Of a stretch of 64,000 nucleotides of DNA, positions 21,201-32,551 are shown piece after piece; positions within the stretch are counted from its first letter, which is position 1; every line of letters begins with the position of its first letter. A model generated the notes under the pieces. That model ran no database searches. It saw nothing but the letters and a program-made list of their open reading frames with translations, and had not been told where the DNA came from. The DNA is from Breviolum minutum Mf 1.05b.01. Lineage: Eukaryota > Sar > Dinophyceae > Suessiales > Symbiodiniaceae. The translations under genes and the position numbers were made by a program. Location of the stretch: NCBI GenBank assembly GCA_000507305.1, contig DF239091.1, positions 186,274 through 250,273 of the forward strand, given 5' to 3'.

Positions 21201-21294
21201 TATGGGGAAGCAACAATAATAGGAAATAGGATTTTGATGGTGCAAAAGAATACAAAAATGATAAGAGGTTGATTTCCAGGGGCTATGTTGAACT

Positions 21295-21486
21295 TTGGAG
21301 TTAAAGGACTTCTCCACCATCCGGCATTCACAGCACGTGGAAAGGATCAAATCTAAGCTTAAGAAACGACGAGATGAATCCCTTTCCAAAAAGAACACGG
21401 CAAAGACCAACTTCGTGAAAGATGAATCGATGTCTCTTTTCAAAACTAATTTTCTTTGGTTTAAGGGTTTGATTTGTTTTTGGTGA
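21295..21486 (+). CDS. Basic coding candidate
   Basis: The frame contains ERIKSKLKKRRDESLSKKN and KTNFVKDESMSLFKTN and ends TGA. The first codon is TTG, so a real start would be an upstream splice acceptor. The lysine/arginine-rich composition is unlike repeat-derived frames nearby. No family is recognised. Confidence 0.3.
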   Translation: MELKDFSTIRHSQHVERIKSKLKKRRDESLSKKNTAKTNFVKDESMSLFKTNFLWFKGLICFW

Positions 21487-21841
21487 ATTGTGATATTGTG
21501 ATACTTATCCAAGTTAATGTATGTTTCTATGAACCTTGAACATTATCGATGCAACAAAGTCTTTTTGACAAGCGGTTGATTCAGTGAAAAAAAGGTCGGG
21601 TAGGACGACTTCGGATTGAGTTTTTGTTGACTTTTGGATCGAATCCTCGTGAATGATTTTGGTGACTGCCACTTTTTTCCACAAAGTTTCCAGGGTTCTC
21701 CTCTGCTATTTCACGGCTGGAACCTGAAAATTCACCCATTGGAAAAGGGAAGACATCTGAATCATCCACCTCCATTTTTGGGGTTCTAAATGTTGAAGTT
21801 CAGCGGAGTAATGTATATTTTCTTTATGGTTTTCTCATTGT

Positions 21842-22069
21842 TTGTCGTTGCAACCAGAAGCTTCCAATGGTGGATTAGATTTTTTCTGTACCCCTCCCAA
21901 TCCGAATCGGAAACGGACCCCCAACGTAGCGACCCATGTCAGGCCATTCAAGAAACATCAAGGTGATGATGATGCTGCTGAATCTTGGAAGATGTGGATG
22001 GAAACGAGGAATGGATTGAAAATGACTGAAGTCGAATTGAATGAAATAAATGATCTTGAGTTTTTTTGA
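21842..22069 (+). CDS. Coding candidate with acidic C-terminus
   Basis: It contains NPNRKRTPNVATHVRPFKKH followed by QGDDDAAESWKMWMETRNGL and ends NEINDLEFF before TGA. Composition supports an exon. The true 5' end is probably a splice acceptor. No family is recognised. Confidence 0.33.
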   Translation: MSLQPEASNGGLDFFCTPPNPNRKRTPNVATHVRPFKKHQGDDDAAESWKMWMETRNGLKMTEVELNEINDLEFF

Positions 22070-22393
22070 GATTTGCAATTGTATGACCTGTCTTACGTGG
22101 TCCTCCAAAGAGCTTTACATTTTTGACATGTTTACGGAGTCAAGATTTCCAGTGATTGACGTTAAAATGTTTTATATCAACCCGTCAAGAAGCGGAAGAG
22201 ACTATACCGACTATACCAAACCTTAATTTGGGTTGGATTTCTTCCATCAACACTCTGTTGTAAGGATGATACATGTTCGTTTTTCCGTATGGGAGATGAC
22301 TTGCCTTGATATGTCACTGAGATGTGAATTTTCTTTCAGGCGGTGAGAAAGATGTAGGTCCAACCATTTCAAAATTGAATATACAATAGCTAG

Positions 22394-22493
22394 GTGGTGG
22401 CAACTCAAATATTTTTTATTTTCAACCCGAACCCTGGGGAAATGATCCAGTTTGACGAGCATATTTTTCAAAGGGGTTGAAACCACCAACTAG
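22394..22493. mobile_element. Family A element, copy 8
   Basis: It is a well-preserved copy. ATAG(C) stands on both sides (AATAGCTAG-element-ATAGCCTC), a possible 4-5 bp target duplication. A solitary family B right end lies upstream at 22234-22255. Confidence 0.88.
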
Positions 22494-22990
22494 ATAGCCT
22501 CAGGTATTGGTTGCTGATGTCTTTGTTTGGGGTGGGGTGTAAGGGAACCAATTTTTTTGACCGAAATTCCAGTCCTCTATACATTATCCGACGCCTTGAA
22601 AATGGACCCTACTATGGATTTATGTCTCAAAAGTTCAAGCATTGGGTTGATGAATCCCTTTTGCTCACTGCGTGGTTTAACCGAGTGGGTTAAACGGGTA
22701 CCGAAAAAACACCGGACCTAACAAAAGGTATTTGGAGCACCAAGGGAATATATTTTTTTTTTCACAGTATTATATGTCATCTCTATTTGGACCAAAAGTG
22801 CTAGTTGGTTGGGGGTACTGTTTACCCTGTCAGTTGCGGCGAGCCAACTTTGCCTGATGATTGGTGGTGACCATTGACCATCGATTTCCAGGAACCTCGA
22901 GGTATGTGCTCAGCGAGCCATCATATCAGTTGTTTACAACATCCCAGGTCCGGTCGGCAAACGTTTTCTGAAGACAATCAATGGAGTTTC

Positions 22991-23116
22991 CTGGTTCCCT
23001 TAATAGGTGGTAGGTAGCATATATTCACCCAATTGGCAATATATAAGTGGTATATAAGTGGTATATACTGCCAATTGGGTGATTATGTATCACCTACCAC
23101 CTATTAAGGGAACCAG
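22991..23116. mobile_element. Long-arm hairpin element
   Basis: CTGGTTCCCTTAATAGGTGGTAGGTA at the left and TACCACCTATTAAGGGAACCAG at the right are the ends of two arms of about 55 nt each, with the inner CACCCAATTGGCA/TGCCAATTGGGTG pair and a short TATATAAGTGG loop. The flanks are GTTTC and GAAAC. Confidence 0.85.
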
Positions 23117-23138
23117 AAACAGCTATTGAGACAATCCT

Positions 23139-23275
23139 TTTTGTTGATGGCAACCAGAAATCCGGGATCAACTCACCAGTTGAGGTTGGTTGGTAGTTGG
23201 CCATCCCATTTTTTACGACGGGTTTGGGATACATCCCAGGTGGTTGGGAATGGGATTGCTGAACCATCAACAGTA
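23139..23275. mobile_element. Family B element, copy 4
   Basis: The left end is TTTTGTTGATGGCAACCAGAAATCC and the right end GAACCATCAACAGTA. The centre is partly duplicated (TTGGTTGGTAGTTGG). Confidence 0.75.
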
Positions 23276-25488
23276 CAGCTTGGATGACTGTATGTTTTCT
23301 TGATTGAAGATACCATCTGAAAGAAACACAACTAGCAAGGATAATGTTTCTCCTTTGGAGATTACCAATTTCACAATTCACCTTCATCTGCATATTCGCC
23401 GATGATGTGATTTCTATATTGCGTGAAGAAAACGATGGGTTGTTGCTATTGTGTTTAAGCTAATCGGATGTTATCTGCTGCAAAGCTCACCTTCAATCTT
23501 TTCGTCCCCTCATCTATACCTACAAGAGACTTCTCGGCCTACTTTTGTTGAGTACTACAACACGTCGTTCACGTGTCCGGGGAAACAAAAGGTGCTCATC
23601 TAGTTCGACATATTGTAAGTGGTAACAAATGTAACAAGATCACTGGAAGCATTGGCTTACTCTCATCACGCACATTGTTTGGTGCGTGTTATGATGAAAC
23701 ATTTCATAACTCCCAAAGCGATGCTTGGGACTAGGAAATGGGCAGAAACAAACACAGGTTCGAGGTGGTGCAAGATGATTTGGTATGCATCTTGCCGTAT
23801 GGCATCCATTTGCATCGGAAAATGTCGTTAAATTTCTACGTTTTTCCACCGGGACATCAGAGAAAAATAGCAAGATGCGTTCATCCATTCCACTGATCCA
23901 CCACAGCGCACCTAAAAAAAGCCCGTTTAGATCCTTCAAGCTTTGTTTTACCAGGGTTGCTTTCTGCATACTTTCAACTGCCAGGCAATGGAGACAACAG
24001 GTTCAAAAGTTGCAAAAAGAATTGATTGATGGCGATTTTACTGACATGGGCCGTGCCAAACGAGAAGCCTTTTTGTGCCCTGAGCTAATAAACATGGGAG
24101 GTTGATGGTTTGGCGGGAGCAGCAGGGAGCATTCGCTGAAATGCATTTCTGGTTGGTGTTCTGGAACAGGATTGTGTGAGTTGGTGGATCATAGATATGA
24201 TATTACAGACAATTGTTCTCCTAGAAACCCTTTGCAAAGTCACTTGTTTGATGCATTTGTTGAATGGCAAAATTGTGGAAATGAGAAAAGTTGGACTTTT
24301 TGTAGATACTTAGAGTTTCAGATTTCCAAGCCAGTGAATGGCATTTACCAAAACACGACATGATGTAAAAATCATATTTGAGAATTTGGCAAGTTTTTGT
24401 TATTTGATATTGATTTTAGACTGTTTTTGTCTCTTCTTTGCATTTTCTAGTTGCTTTTTGGATGTTTTAAAGTTTTTTTAGTGTATTAACAGTAGTTTTT
24501 CTTGGATTGTTTTTTTTGGATGTGGATGGACCCCTCCTGGCGTTGCAAGTGTGGCACCAACATACACATGGTGTAGGGGAATCATTTGAAGCAGGGAAAC
24601 ATGTGCAGTAGTCTCTTTCAGGATTTATTTATGTAAGTGTTCTTAGTCGCAAGTTTGTAGCTGTTCTTCGCTTTTTTTCCTTGTTTTTTCGTAGGTGTTT
24701 CTCAGGTTTGTGTGAATTCGGCACGTGAATTTGAATAATATATGATATATGCTATAGATGAAGAACATGTTAAAGGTTTTCAATGAACTATGTGCCACGT
24801 GGCAGGGTGGCAGGTTATCAACTCAACGTTTTGGTGCTCAAGATTCCAATTCGCGTTCCATGGCCATACGGTAATGACTTTTAACCATGATGTATATGAA
24901 TATATGATAGTATAGGGAATGCCAGGAATGCAGCTTTATTAATTTGCCCAATGCACTTCTCCATGCGGGACAACCAAACACCGTATCAGCCTCCGTTTCA
25001 ATCGTACGATTGCCATTGCAAACCCTCAGACGATTTAGGGTTCTTGAATGGGTTCATTTGGGCTGCAATGCTGTGTGAGACATGTTCATGAAGGGAAGTT
25101 TCCCATCCAATCACATTAAACAAAACATTACATTAAAATAATGATGTTTCCCAGGGAACTAACAGCACTTTTGAGTTCATATCATATTATTGTGCCAAGG
25201 TGGGATATGTTAATTTCCTGAAGGGGGGTACTTTGGTATAAACAACTATTTATTAGATTCGTTGCAAAACATACGGCCTGATATTGTCAGCCATCAGATG
25301 TCCATCCCCATCACCACCCAGCTATGTTCAAGGCAAAGTTTATCTGCCAGCATCACCCAGGTTGGATAATTGGATGGTTGTTTTGGATGGTTGTTTTGTG
25401 GATTTGGAGTTTTTCTTTCAAAAAGGTTGGATGGTAAAAAAGGTGGGCACCCCCTAAATGTAGGGTAGTTATAACCCCAATGAACCAT
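23276..25488. other. Element-poor stretch without a clear gene
   Basis: Only a family D-type right end (GGGATATGTTAATTTCCTGAAGGGGGGTA) at 25203-25232 was recognised. Open frames at 23785-24105 (ending QVQKLQKELIDGDFTDMG...) and 24172-24363 are weak candidates on the plus strand. The region 24400-25100 is AT-rich and featureless by eye. Confidence 0.4.
23785..24105 (+). CDS. Coding candidate
   Basis: The frame is open for 106 codons. The most protein-like part is the C-terminal QWRQQVQKLQKELIDGDFTD, possibly helical, ending NMGG before TGA. The opposite strand is open as well. No family is recognised. Confidence 0.25.
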   Translation: MHLAVWHPFASENVVKFLRFSTGTSEKNSKMRSSIPLIHHSAPKKSPFRSFKLCFTRVAFCILSTARQWRQQVQKLQKELIDGDFTDMGRAKREAFLCPELINMGG

Positions 25489-25587
25489 TCCCATAGGATC
25501 CATGTATGGTACGGTATATTCACCTACATTTACCATAAAAATGAACCATTCATGTATAGGTAAATATACCCATCCCATGGGAATCCG
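25489..25587. mobile_element. Family E element, copy 2
   Basis: CCCATAGGATCCATGTATGG at the left and CATCCCATGGGAATCC at the right enclose CTACATTTACCATAAAAATG and CCATTCATGTATAGGTAAATATACC. Confidence 0.85.
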
Positions 25588-25799
25588 TCATGGGTTTTTA
25601 GTTTCGTCCATTTCGTGACCCGCGGCTACCGGCCCCGGTAGTCACTCGATCCTGAGAATTTTCCTGGATCCGGTTCCCGGTTTCCCACCTTGTAGGGTTG
25701 ACCGGGGACCCGATGGGATGGGACCGAGGTCAGGACCTGAAAAAAAACAACCTATGGTTGTTGCGATTTTGTGATGATAACATCAACACAAACATCTGG

Positions 25800-25905
25800 G
25801 TGGTGGCAACTCAAATATGTTTGGAATTTTCACCCCGGAAAATTGGGGAAGATGAACCGATTTTGACGAGCATATTCTTTCAAAGGGGTTGAAACCACCA
25901 ACTAG
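25800..25905. mobile_element. Family A element, copy 9
   Basis: It is a complete copy, GTGGTGGCAACTC to CCACCAACTAG. Upstream a plus frame (GQDLKKNNLWLLRFCDDN) is open up to its first base. Confidence 0.85.
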
Positions 25906-26372
25906 ACATGTGTTTCTGGGATTTTTGTGGGTTCGGTAAATGGCGAAAAATCTGAGTGAGCAAGGGAAGATTTGGACCATTGATTCGGAAGATTTGGTCC
26001 TAGCTGAACAATGAACATTTGCGTTTGCATTTTTAAGCAAACTTTGGCCGACACCAGTTTCTTGTGAGTCTGAGACCTTGTCCCCCTATTCTTTCTATTC
26101 TTACTCAATGGCAAACCTTTAAGCTTTATGGGCCTTACCAATATTTCTTGGAAAACATTCAGCTAATGGTAAGGCCTGGTGGTTTGGGGCCCTGAAATTT
26201 ACCAATTTACCATGAAACCCTCCCTGAAACTAAAAGCCATTCCACTTGTTGAAGATGACTTTTCATTTGGGTTTCACCCTATTTGCAGGGGCGTATAATT
26301 GCTCGCTTTAAGGGCGCAGGCAGTTGAACCATTTGAAACCCTTGGGCCTGGCGGAGTCTAGACGTTGCCAAC

Positions 26373-26573
26373 GCATCCTGCCGCCAGGATTTCAACAATG
26401 GTTGCCTGCAACCCATCGACTCGCCTTTCCGCGCGGCGATGGACGAACGACATGACCGACACGAACAGCGACAGACGCCAAATCATGGAGAAGAAGAAGT
26501 GGATTCTTGGGCCGAAAATTCAGAAGAATGGAAAAAAATATCAAAACACATTGGTTGGGCATTAGTAGACTAA
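26373..26573 (+). CDS. Exon candidate, acidic and charged
   Basis: One frame reads RQDFNNGCLQPIDSPFRAAM and DERHDRHEQRQTPNHGEEEV, continuing to KHIGWALVD before TAA. GC content is high at 26340-26480. Other frames are also open for part of the length. No family is recognised. Confidence 0.35.
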   Translation, partial: ASCRQDFNNGCLQPIDSPFRAAMDERHDRHEQRQTPNHGEEEVDSWAENSEEWKKISKHIGWALVD

Positions 26574-26654
26574 AAAAAAGTGCTGCCAAAAGACCTCTTT
26601 TCTCTCCCGGCGTCAATGATGATGGCTATCGAGTCGGGATATTATGCGGCCATG

Positions 26655-26708
26655 CCAACCCTAAACCGATCCCTAAAGCCGAAGCCCTAAACCTAAACCC
26701 TAAACCAT
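26655..26708. repeat. Interstitial telomere-like repeat, degenerate CCCTAAA
   Basis: AACCCTAAACC, TCCCTAAAGCC, GCCCTAAACC and TAAACCCTAAACC occur in about 50 bases. TTTAGGG is the telomere repeat reported for dinoflagellates. Confidence 0.7.
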
Positions 26709-27507
26709 AAGCTATACGTTTGTTGGTTTGTTTGCCCACTGGACCTAACGGTGGGTCCTGGCATCAATATGTCACTGAATTTACCACTAAATCAACATCA
26801 ACCACATGTAGATAAATATGTACAAATACCATTGATACGTCGTAGGCAAAAAGCAATCAACTTGTGCAGAGACACCAACATCAACAATGCAACCTTTTCA
26901 CCTGTGTGTTGATTTTCATGTTTTGAGGCAGCTTAAGTTCATATCTCGGTAAGATTACTGTAGATGAGCCTTATGTTTGTGAGTACCTTTAGTGTCATAA
27001 TGCAGTGCCAAATTTGGTCTTCGCAACGCTAGTTTGTGCACAGGGGATTGATGGGGAACGGAAATACGTTGTGTCATCGCTGTCAAAAGAGAATAAAGCG
27101 ATACTCGCACATGTTGCCTCAAATTTTGATGTGAGACATGAAAAATCGTTGCTAATCTAATAGTCCTGAATCATCATGATGACCTTGCCGCATCATATGT
27201 GAGACCGTGAGCGGTCAAATTCAACCCCCCCCCCACAACGTCTCAGTTCAAACATATTGTTTTAAAGCTGCCGCAGGTTTAGTCACTGAAATAAGAACTA
27301 CTCGGAAAGATTTTGTACTCGTCCTTGAAACTCTTCAAACGTTCAGGAGGAAGTGACTACTGGTATGTTGGAGCTGTCCTTGTTTCACGGCTTGAAAGGG
27401 AGCCGGAATTTGTGTCATTTACAGTAGTATTGCATCATGCCATATTGTCAGGATCATCACATATCATTTTGCATTTTGATTATTATATAGTTCTATTATC
27501 GCCGTCA

Positions 27508-27517
27508 TCATTATCAG

Positions 27518-27565
<48 letters not shown>

Positions 27566-27961
27566 AGTCATAATCATCTTCANNNNNNNNNNNNNNNNNN
27601 NNNNNNNNNNNNNNNNNNNNNNNNNNNNNNNNNNNNNNNNNNNNNNNNNNNNNNNNNNNNNNNNNNNNNNNNNNNNNNNNNNNNNNNNNNNNNNNNNNNN
27701 NNNNNNNNNNNNNNNNNNNNNNNNNNNNNNNNNNNNNNNNNNNNNNNNNNNNNNNNNNNNNNNNNNNNNNNNNNNNNNNNNNNNNNNNNNNNNNNNNNNN
27801 NNNNNNNNNNNNNNNNNNNNNNNNNNNNNNNNNNNNNNNNNNNNNNNNNNNNNNNNNNNNNNNNNNNNNNNNNNNNNNNNNNNNNNNNNNNNNNNNNNNN
27901 NNNNNNNNNNNNNNNNNNNNNNNNNNNNNNNNNNNNNNNNNNNNNNNNNNNNNNNNNNNNN

Positions 27962-27990
<29 letters not shown>
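27508..27990. repeat. ATC trinucleotide repeat interrupted by an assembly gap
   Basis: TCATCA runs extend to 27582 and resume at 27962-27990, with 379 N between (27583-27961). The gap is probably an unresolved longer array. Frames rich in Asp, Met or Ser here are artefacts of the repeat. Confidence 0.95.
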
Positions 27991-27992
<2 letters not shown>

Positions 27993-28631
27993 CAATGCTC
28001 AACAGCCATTTTTGGTCAGCGCAGATTTCATTCCAACAGTTGGAAGAGCACGTATTTGTTTCCGCGGGTTCTTTCCGTTTTTTTTGATGACAATAAAACG
28101 GCAACTGCAAAGGTTTTTGGCTTGTGGAATCACAGAAATTTACAGACATTTTTCAAAAATTATAGAATTATATTTATGTTTGCATATTGAGATTATCCAG
28201 TATCGCTTCATGTCATACAAACAAGTCCAACTTCAGTTTCCTAGTCATTGATGGATGGGGAGATTGGTGTTGTTTTCGCGTCAATGATTTTCTTACGCAC
28301 GGGCTTCCAGTGTTTGTGCACATTAAAGCATCACATTGCGTTACCTTACATTATCTTGCACGTCCTCAAAAAACTGATTGGATTGTTATTACTTCAGGTT
28401 GGATGTTTATGTTTTTCAATGGCCATGATATATTTTTTTTCGTTTGCCAAGGTTACATGTAGATTCACACTGTTAACTTGGGCATTCATTTGGCATTCAT
28501 TGGTGTTCCTGCATGAATATTGTCACCTCAGTCATAGATACCTTACGACTCAGGTTGCCGGCCTTTCAAGAGATGAGTTGTGACTTGGTTGTCGAGAAAT
28601 ATTTCGACATCCCGGTTTTTTTTAAAGGCGA

Positions 28632-28949
28632 ATGCTGGTATTCGTAGGTCGGTTGTGTCCTGAGTTTGTGAGGGTTTTCAACCAAGTCATGGTGTTGTTG
28701 GTGGATGTTAGGAAAAGCAGTGTCGGAAACTGTCCTTCGAGAACTGTTTGGTCGTCGCAGGTGTGTGTTTTCTCGGAAATGTTTTATTCCAATAGATTTT
28801 TTGAATTTGAATTGTATTATGATGGCATAGAAGCCACATTTTGGGTGTTTCATTTTGGAATCACCGCAGCGTTACCGCAGCAAATGCTGTTGGTTGTGGC
28901 ACGTAATGACATGGCCACGTCCTTTTTTTGTAGTTGCTGTAAAAATTAG
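28632..28949 (+). CDS. Weak coding candidate
   Basis: It is a 105-codon frame on the plus strand with hydrophobic segments (RVFNQVMVLLVDVR, FHFGITAALPQQMLLVVAR). The minus strand is open too. No motif is recognised. Confidence 0.2.
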   Translation: MLVFVGRLCPEFVRVFNQVMVLLVDVRKSSVGNCPSRTVWSSQVCVFSEMFYSNRFFEFELYYDGIEATFWVFHFGITAALPQQMLLVVARNDMATSFFCSCCKN

Positions 28950-29535
28950 ACCACGACGGGAGTGGAGTTAAATGACTGCAGAATAGGGCGGACACATTTG
29001 TTTGTGCGTGTGCTCATCGCTTGGGAAGTCCCAAGAAGACCAGTATTCTCAACTTATCACAATTATCGGTAGCTCCTGGAATATTTTGACATGACAAATC
29101 GAAGTTTTGACCAAAAAACCTCTTACCCTCCCAGAAACCAACATTGTTGCCCCTAATATCTAGTTGTTGGAAGATGAAATGTCCTTTTGATGCCCATTTG
29201 CAGGACTTTTGCTGTTAGTTTAAGGGAGGTATGACATGAGCGTTCTGGAAAACGCCGCCGGATTTCCCCTTGATGCAAGGTAAACAAAAGGTGGATCTTT
29301 TCCATCACATGAATGCACAGAATAAGGCGGGTCCTGGGTGGAAAAATCAGCACCACCATGACATGACACGTGGATGGGACATAAAGATATTGAGGCTACT
29401 AGGAAATGTTTCATGTGGTGCATACATTGAAAAACATCCAGACTTTCGGTCGTGCTAAAAAAACATTTTTTTGTGTGTCTCTTGAGAATAGGTCACAAAT
29501 CTTTTAAGCTAACATGGAGCCTAATTTTCCGTGTT

Positions 29536-29718
29536 GCAGAGCAGGAAATGCCACTAAAAGTGTCTAAATTTGATGTTCAACCTTTTGGAGAAACATGTGA
29601 GGTAGCGGTGTCCTTGGTTTTGGTCGATATAGTTCACACAGATGTGGGAATACACACAATGGATTTTTTTCAACAGAACTTTAGTAATTCCAATGGGAAT
29701 TGGCAGTATTTGTCCTGA
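29536..29718 (+). CDS. Coding candidate
   Basis: The frame reads AEQEMPLKVSKFDVQPFGET and VAVSLVLVDIVHTDVGIHTM before TGA at 29716. Composition is exon-like. The 5' limit may be an acceptor near CGTGTTGCAG (29530-29539). No family is recognised. Confidence 0.3.
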   Translation, partial: AEQEMPLKVSKFDVQPFGETCEVAVSLVLVDIVHTDVGIHTMDFFQQNFSNSNGNWQYLS

Positions 29719-30012
29719 AAAACACGAACACCAATGAATTCAGAATAACTTCAGCTTCAGTCTCAGCATATTACCGTACCTCAAGACCTATCAACACACG
29801 ATTTCCCATAGATTCATCTAAGATGCCCACTAATTTGGATCCAACGTGAACACCCCTTCAGTCAGAGCACAAAATCTGTTTCCCCCAGGCACATGCTAAT
29901 CGAAGACCTGCCGGATCTCAAACAGCACGTGGTGACTGAGTGGAGGAACAAGATTGCACATGACATGTTTTTCTTTTGGGCAACAAGGAGAATCCACATT
30001 TGAAGTTTTCAG

Positions 30013-30198
30013 TTAGACTTGAAACCAACGGCAGTCAACTTCTATCCATGAAAATTGTGAAAAACATGAACAAAAACACAATGTGCAAGAGAGCTGACTA
30101 GCTGGTATTTTCTTGAAGGGATTCAAAGAACGTTTGGAAGGAAAAACCATGCGTAAAATAGTTTCCAAGTCGTCTTTGTTGGGCAGATTTTTGGACAT
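30013..30198 (-). CDS. Coding candidate on the minus strand
   Basis: It starts MSKNLPNKDDLETILRMVF, continues PSKRSLNPFKKIPAS, then a Cys-rich LCFCSCF. The first ATG is at 30198 on the minus strand. No family is recognised. Confidence 0.3.
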   Translation of the reverse strand: MSKNLPNKDDLETILRMVFPSKRSLNPFKKIPASQLSCTLCFCSCFSQFSWIEVDCRWFQV

Positions 30199-30914
30199 CT
30201 TACATTAAAGGTAACGACGGGCACGGGTACAAATACCTTTCTCACAAGGGATGTATTGTATCAAGATTCCCAGCTGTCCAAAATGGACCTAGCTGTGGAA
30301 TGGTGGCAGAAGCCACAGAATTTTTGTTGCTTTGCTGTTCATCAGCTTCTGTTTTGCGCTGAAGGTTCGGGTTTGTGAGAAACCAAAAGAGGTAATTACT
30401 AATTACACATCAATTTGATTTGAAAGGTAAGTATAACATTCTGCAATGTTTGTATGTTTGCACTGATGGGCCGCGATTGGTGCGGGTGGCCATTCTAAAC
30501 TCTAGATACTGACCTGTATCTCGGCTTTGTGCATACCGGAGCAAGTGACAAATGTAAGCATGCATCCAGCCATGCACACATCATCTCGAAGCATCTACAC
30601 ATTTGCCAACCTGTCCTGGCCTGTGAGCATAAGTTATATCATATCTATATGCACTCGATACTGGATATATTACATCTCTCTCTCTTTCTATATATATATA
30701 TAATATGTATATATATGTACTCGTTACTGGATATTATATTCATTTAGCAAATAGATATTATACAATCATTTTGTGATTCTGCCCTCAACCGCATGCAGTG
30801 GAAAGACATGTTGTGTCAATTTTATTGAAGGGCTTTCTGTGAACCGACTGTAGACTGTTAGTGGGGGCAGGACCCAATATAGACTGTGTATACAGATGAG
30901 CAATGGAAAAAGAA

Positions 30915-31025
30915 CCTGGTTGTTTAGGGTATATAGGGGATTATGCTACCCAGTTAATGTGGGGATTATAATCAACCATGAAACAAGGATCCTTATTCAG
31001 CAACCAGTATTTCATGGAAAGTATC
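30915..31025. mobile_element. Family F element, copy 3
   Basis: CCTGGTTGTTTAGGG at the left, GCAACCAGTATTTCATGGAAAGTA at the right. It lies just upstream of the exon beginning at 31031 and so probably lies in its upstream intron (acceptor CCGAAG). Confidence 0.85.
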
Positions 31026-31030
31026 CGAAG

Positions 31031-31284
31031 GTTTCATTCGTGCCTGACATGGATTGGGAGGTACATCGGGATCATCCCCAACATTGGTGTAGACATAATG
31101 ACTAGATGGTGGTTTCAAATATTTTTATTTTCACCCTACCTGGGGAAATAATCAATTTAGACTAAGATTTTGCAAATGGGTTGAAACCACCAACTAGATT
31201 ATTTTCCCAGGTGAATTGCTTCACATGTTTGATGACCTGGACATAGACGTGCACCAGATAGCCAGTCAGATCCAATATGAACCA
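31031..31284 (+). CDS. Two exons of a spliced gene separated by a family A element, product unknown
   Basis: Exon 1 is 31031-31088 and reads VSFVPDMDWEVHRDHPQHW. The intron is 31089-31210, with donor GTAGAC and acceptor TTTTCCCAG. Exon 2, from 31211, reads ELLHMFDDLDIDVHQIASQI followed by QYEP, and ends near 31284 at a GTTTTC donor. Splicing creates a TGT codon across the junction and keeps the frame, which the unspliced sequence does not (TAG within the element). Further downstream segments (EEAFFNYLEKHGKSSKN, 31308-31358; RVAFELSKGDSDLNATRGCK, about 31602-31661) may belong to the same gene. I do not recognise the family. Confidence 0.5.
31102..31197. mobile_element. Family A element, copy 10, inside intron 31089-31210
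   Basis: CTAGATGGTGGTTTCAAATATT to GGGTTGAAACCACCAACTAG. It makes up nearly the whole intron. Confidence 0.88.
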
Positions 31285-31715
31285 GGTTTTCTGTCATCTT
31301 CAAGAAGAAGCCTTCTTTAACTACTTGGAAAAACATGGAAAGAGCAGCAAAAACAACAAGCACAACAACAACTTCATGATACCATTTCCCTTTCAGTTGT
31401 TAACACGATTTGCTTGGAACAGAGAGAGTTTTATAGCAAATACAGTCTGGCAATACACATGTTCTTTCAGTAGGTCGACCTTGAAATTTACAATTTCCAT
31501 ATAGGTCCATCGCTAATCTAAGGTCCAATAATATAGACTGAATAAACGCAACCCCGGTTTTTTGTGCCCTAAACAGGGCACGGTTTTTCCTGAAATTTCG
31601 CCGGGTCGCATTCGAACTCTCCAAGGGCGACAGCGACCTAAACGCGACAAGGGGATGCAAAGATGTCGTCCCTGTGTAAAGCAACGACAAAAGAAGCAAA
31701 CAATGAACACGATAT

Positions 31716-31845
31716 CTTATGGCTAATCAGCCAACGCCCCCCCCCCTAAGCTAACCCCCCCTCAGAAATAAGGGTTCAATAAGGCCCTATTTTAAGGAAA
31801 CCAATGGTTAATAAGCCCTTAATAAGGCCTTATTTTCTGGTAGAG
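31716..31845. mobile_element. Family P inverted-repeat element, copy 1
   Basis: TTATGGCTAATCAGCCAA, a C-tract and CCCCCCTCAGAAATAAGG lead into TAAGGCCCT/..AATAAGGCCTTATTTTCTG. The same sequence occurs inverted at 51024-51140. Confidence 0.7.
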
Positions 31846-32147
31846 GGTCCGTTAGGGGTTGGTTGACCAGTCATGAGATGTGGACCGACCTTTTCCCAGA
31901 TCCTATCTTGATTCATGCGGTCATATTGCGGGGTCCGCCATAATCACCTTGTTACATGAGAAAATCAACCCTAAAAATTAATAGGCATTGTCCCTTGGTG
32001 ATGCAGGGTTTCTCGAATTGTTTAGGGTTGTTTCAAGTGATTATGGCAAACCCCGTATTGATGTGTCATTTTATTTTGGGTGACTTATATGGCCCTATAG
32101 GTGTCTTGTGCTCCAGAATGGAGTCCCTAATTTTCCAATACTAAAAA
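31846..32147. other. Stretch with one weak frame
   Basis: A plus frame (ANPVLMCHFILGDLYGPIGV, ending TAA just before the B element) is open. Nothing else was seen. Confidence 0.3.
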
Positions 32148-32251
32148 ACTGTTGATGGAAGACATCCTGCACCACCTGTTATCTATGAAACCCTATAGAT
32201 AATGGGATATTCTCCATATCCAGCGGTGCAGGGTTTCTTCCATCAACAGTA
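32148..32251. mobile_element. Family B element, copy 5
   Basis: It is complete: AACTGTTGATGGAAGACATCC at the left and GGGTTTCTTCCATCAACAGTA at the right, with an inner CTATAGATAATGGGATA palindromic part. Confidence 0.88.
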
Positions 32252-32349
32252 TGATCCCAATTTTTGATTGGCAGCCTAATTTTGAGCCATAACACTCTAC
32301 CTTCACTTGGGTAGTTTACAGGGTATACTGTAGGTAGATAGAACCATAC

Positions 32350-32457
32350 CTAGGTCGTGGTTTCATTCGTATGTTCTTGTTCTCACCTCTACAAAAGTGG
32401 AAGACTTCCCATGTGACATGTATTTTTTCATTGAAGCCACCAGCTAGTACATCCCGG
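32350..32457. mobile_element. Family A element, degenerate, joined to a family C element
   Basis: CTAGGTCGTGGTTTCATTCG to TTGAAGCCACCAGCTAG. The C copy starts at the next base. Confidence 0.6.
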
Positions 32458-32551
32458 AAAGCTAACATGGATGCCAAAAATGATGGTTTTTAAATGTATC
32501 TTCTTTCAAATATGGCCATTTTGGACATCCATGTTAGTTTTCAGGGTTGTA
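32458..32551. mobile_element. Family C element
   Basis: TACATCCCGGAAAGCTAACATGG and CCATGTTAGTTTTCAGGGTTGTA form the termini. Confidence 0.8.

Larger units (their letters stand above)
26709..30914. other. Element-free stretch with few coding signals
   Basis: Over 4 kb (379 bases of it a gap) show no complete inverted-repeat element, in contrast to the rest of the window. Weak coding candidates are listed separately. AT runs at 30690-30715 and a C run at 27226 are the only other features seen. Confidence 0.5.

Noticed and set aside
26655..26708. A chromosome end
   Set aside because: The CCCTAAA run is degenerate, about 50 bases long and embedded in ordinary sequence on both sides, so it is interstitial.
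27483..28149. Poly-Asp, poly-Met and poly-Ser frames around the gap
   Set aside because: They come from the ATC trinucleotide repeat and from unknown bases translated as X.
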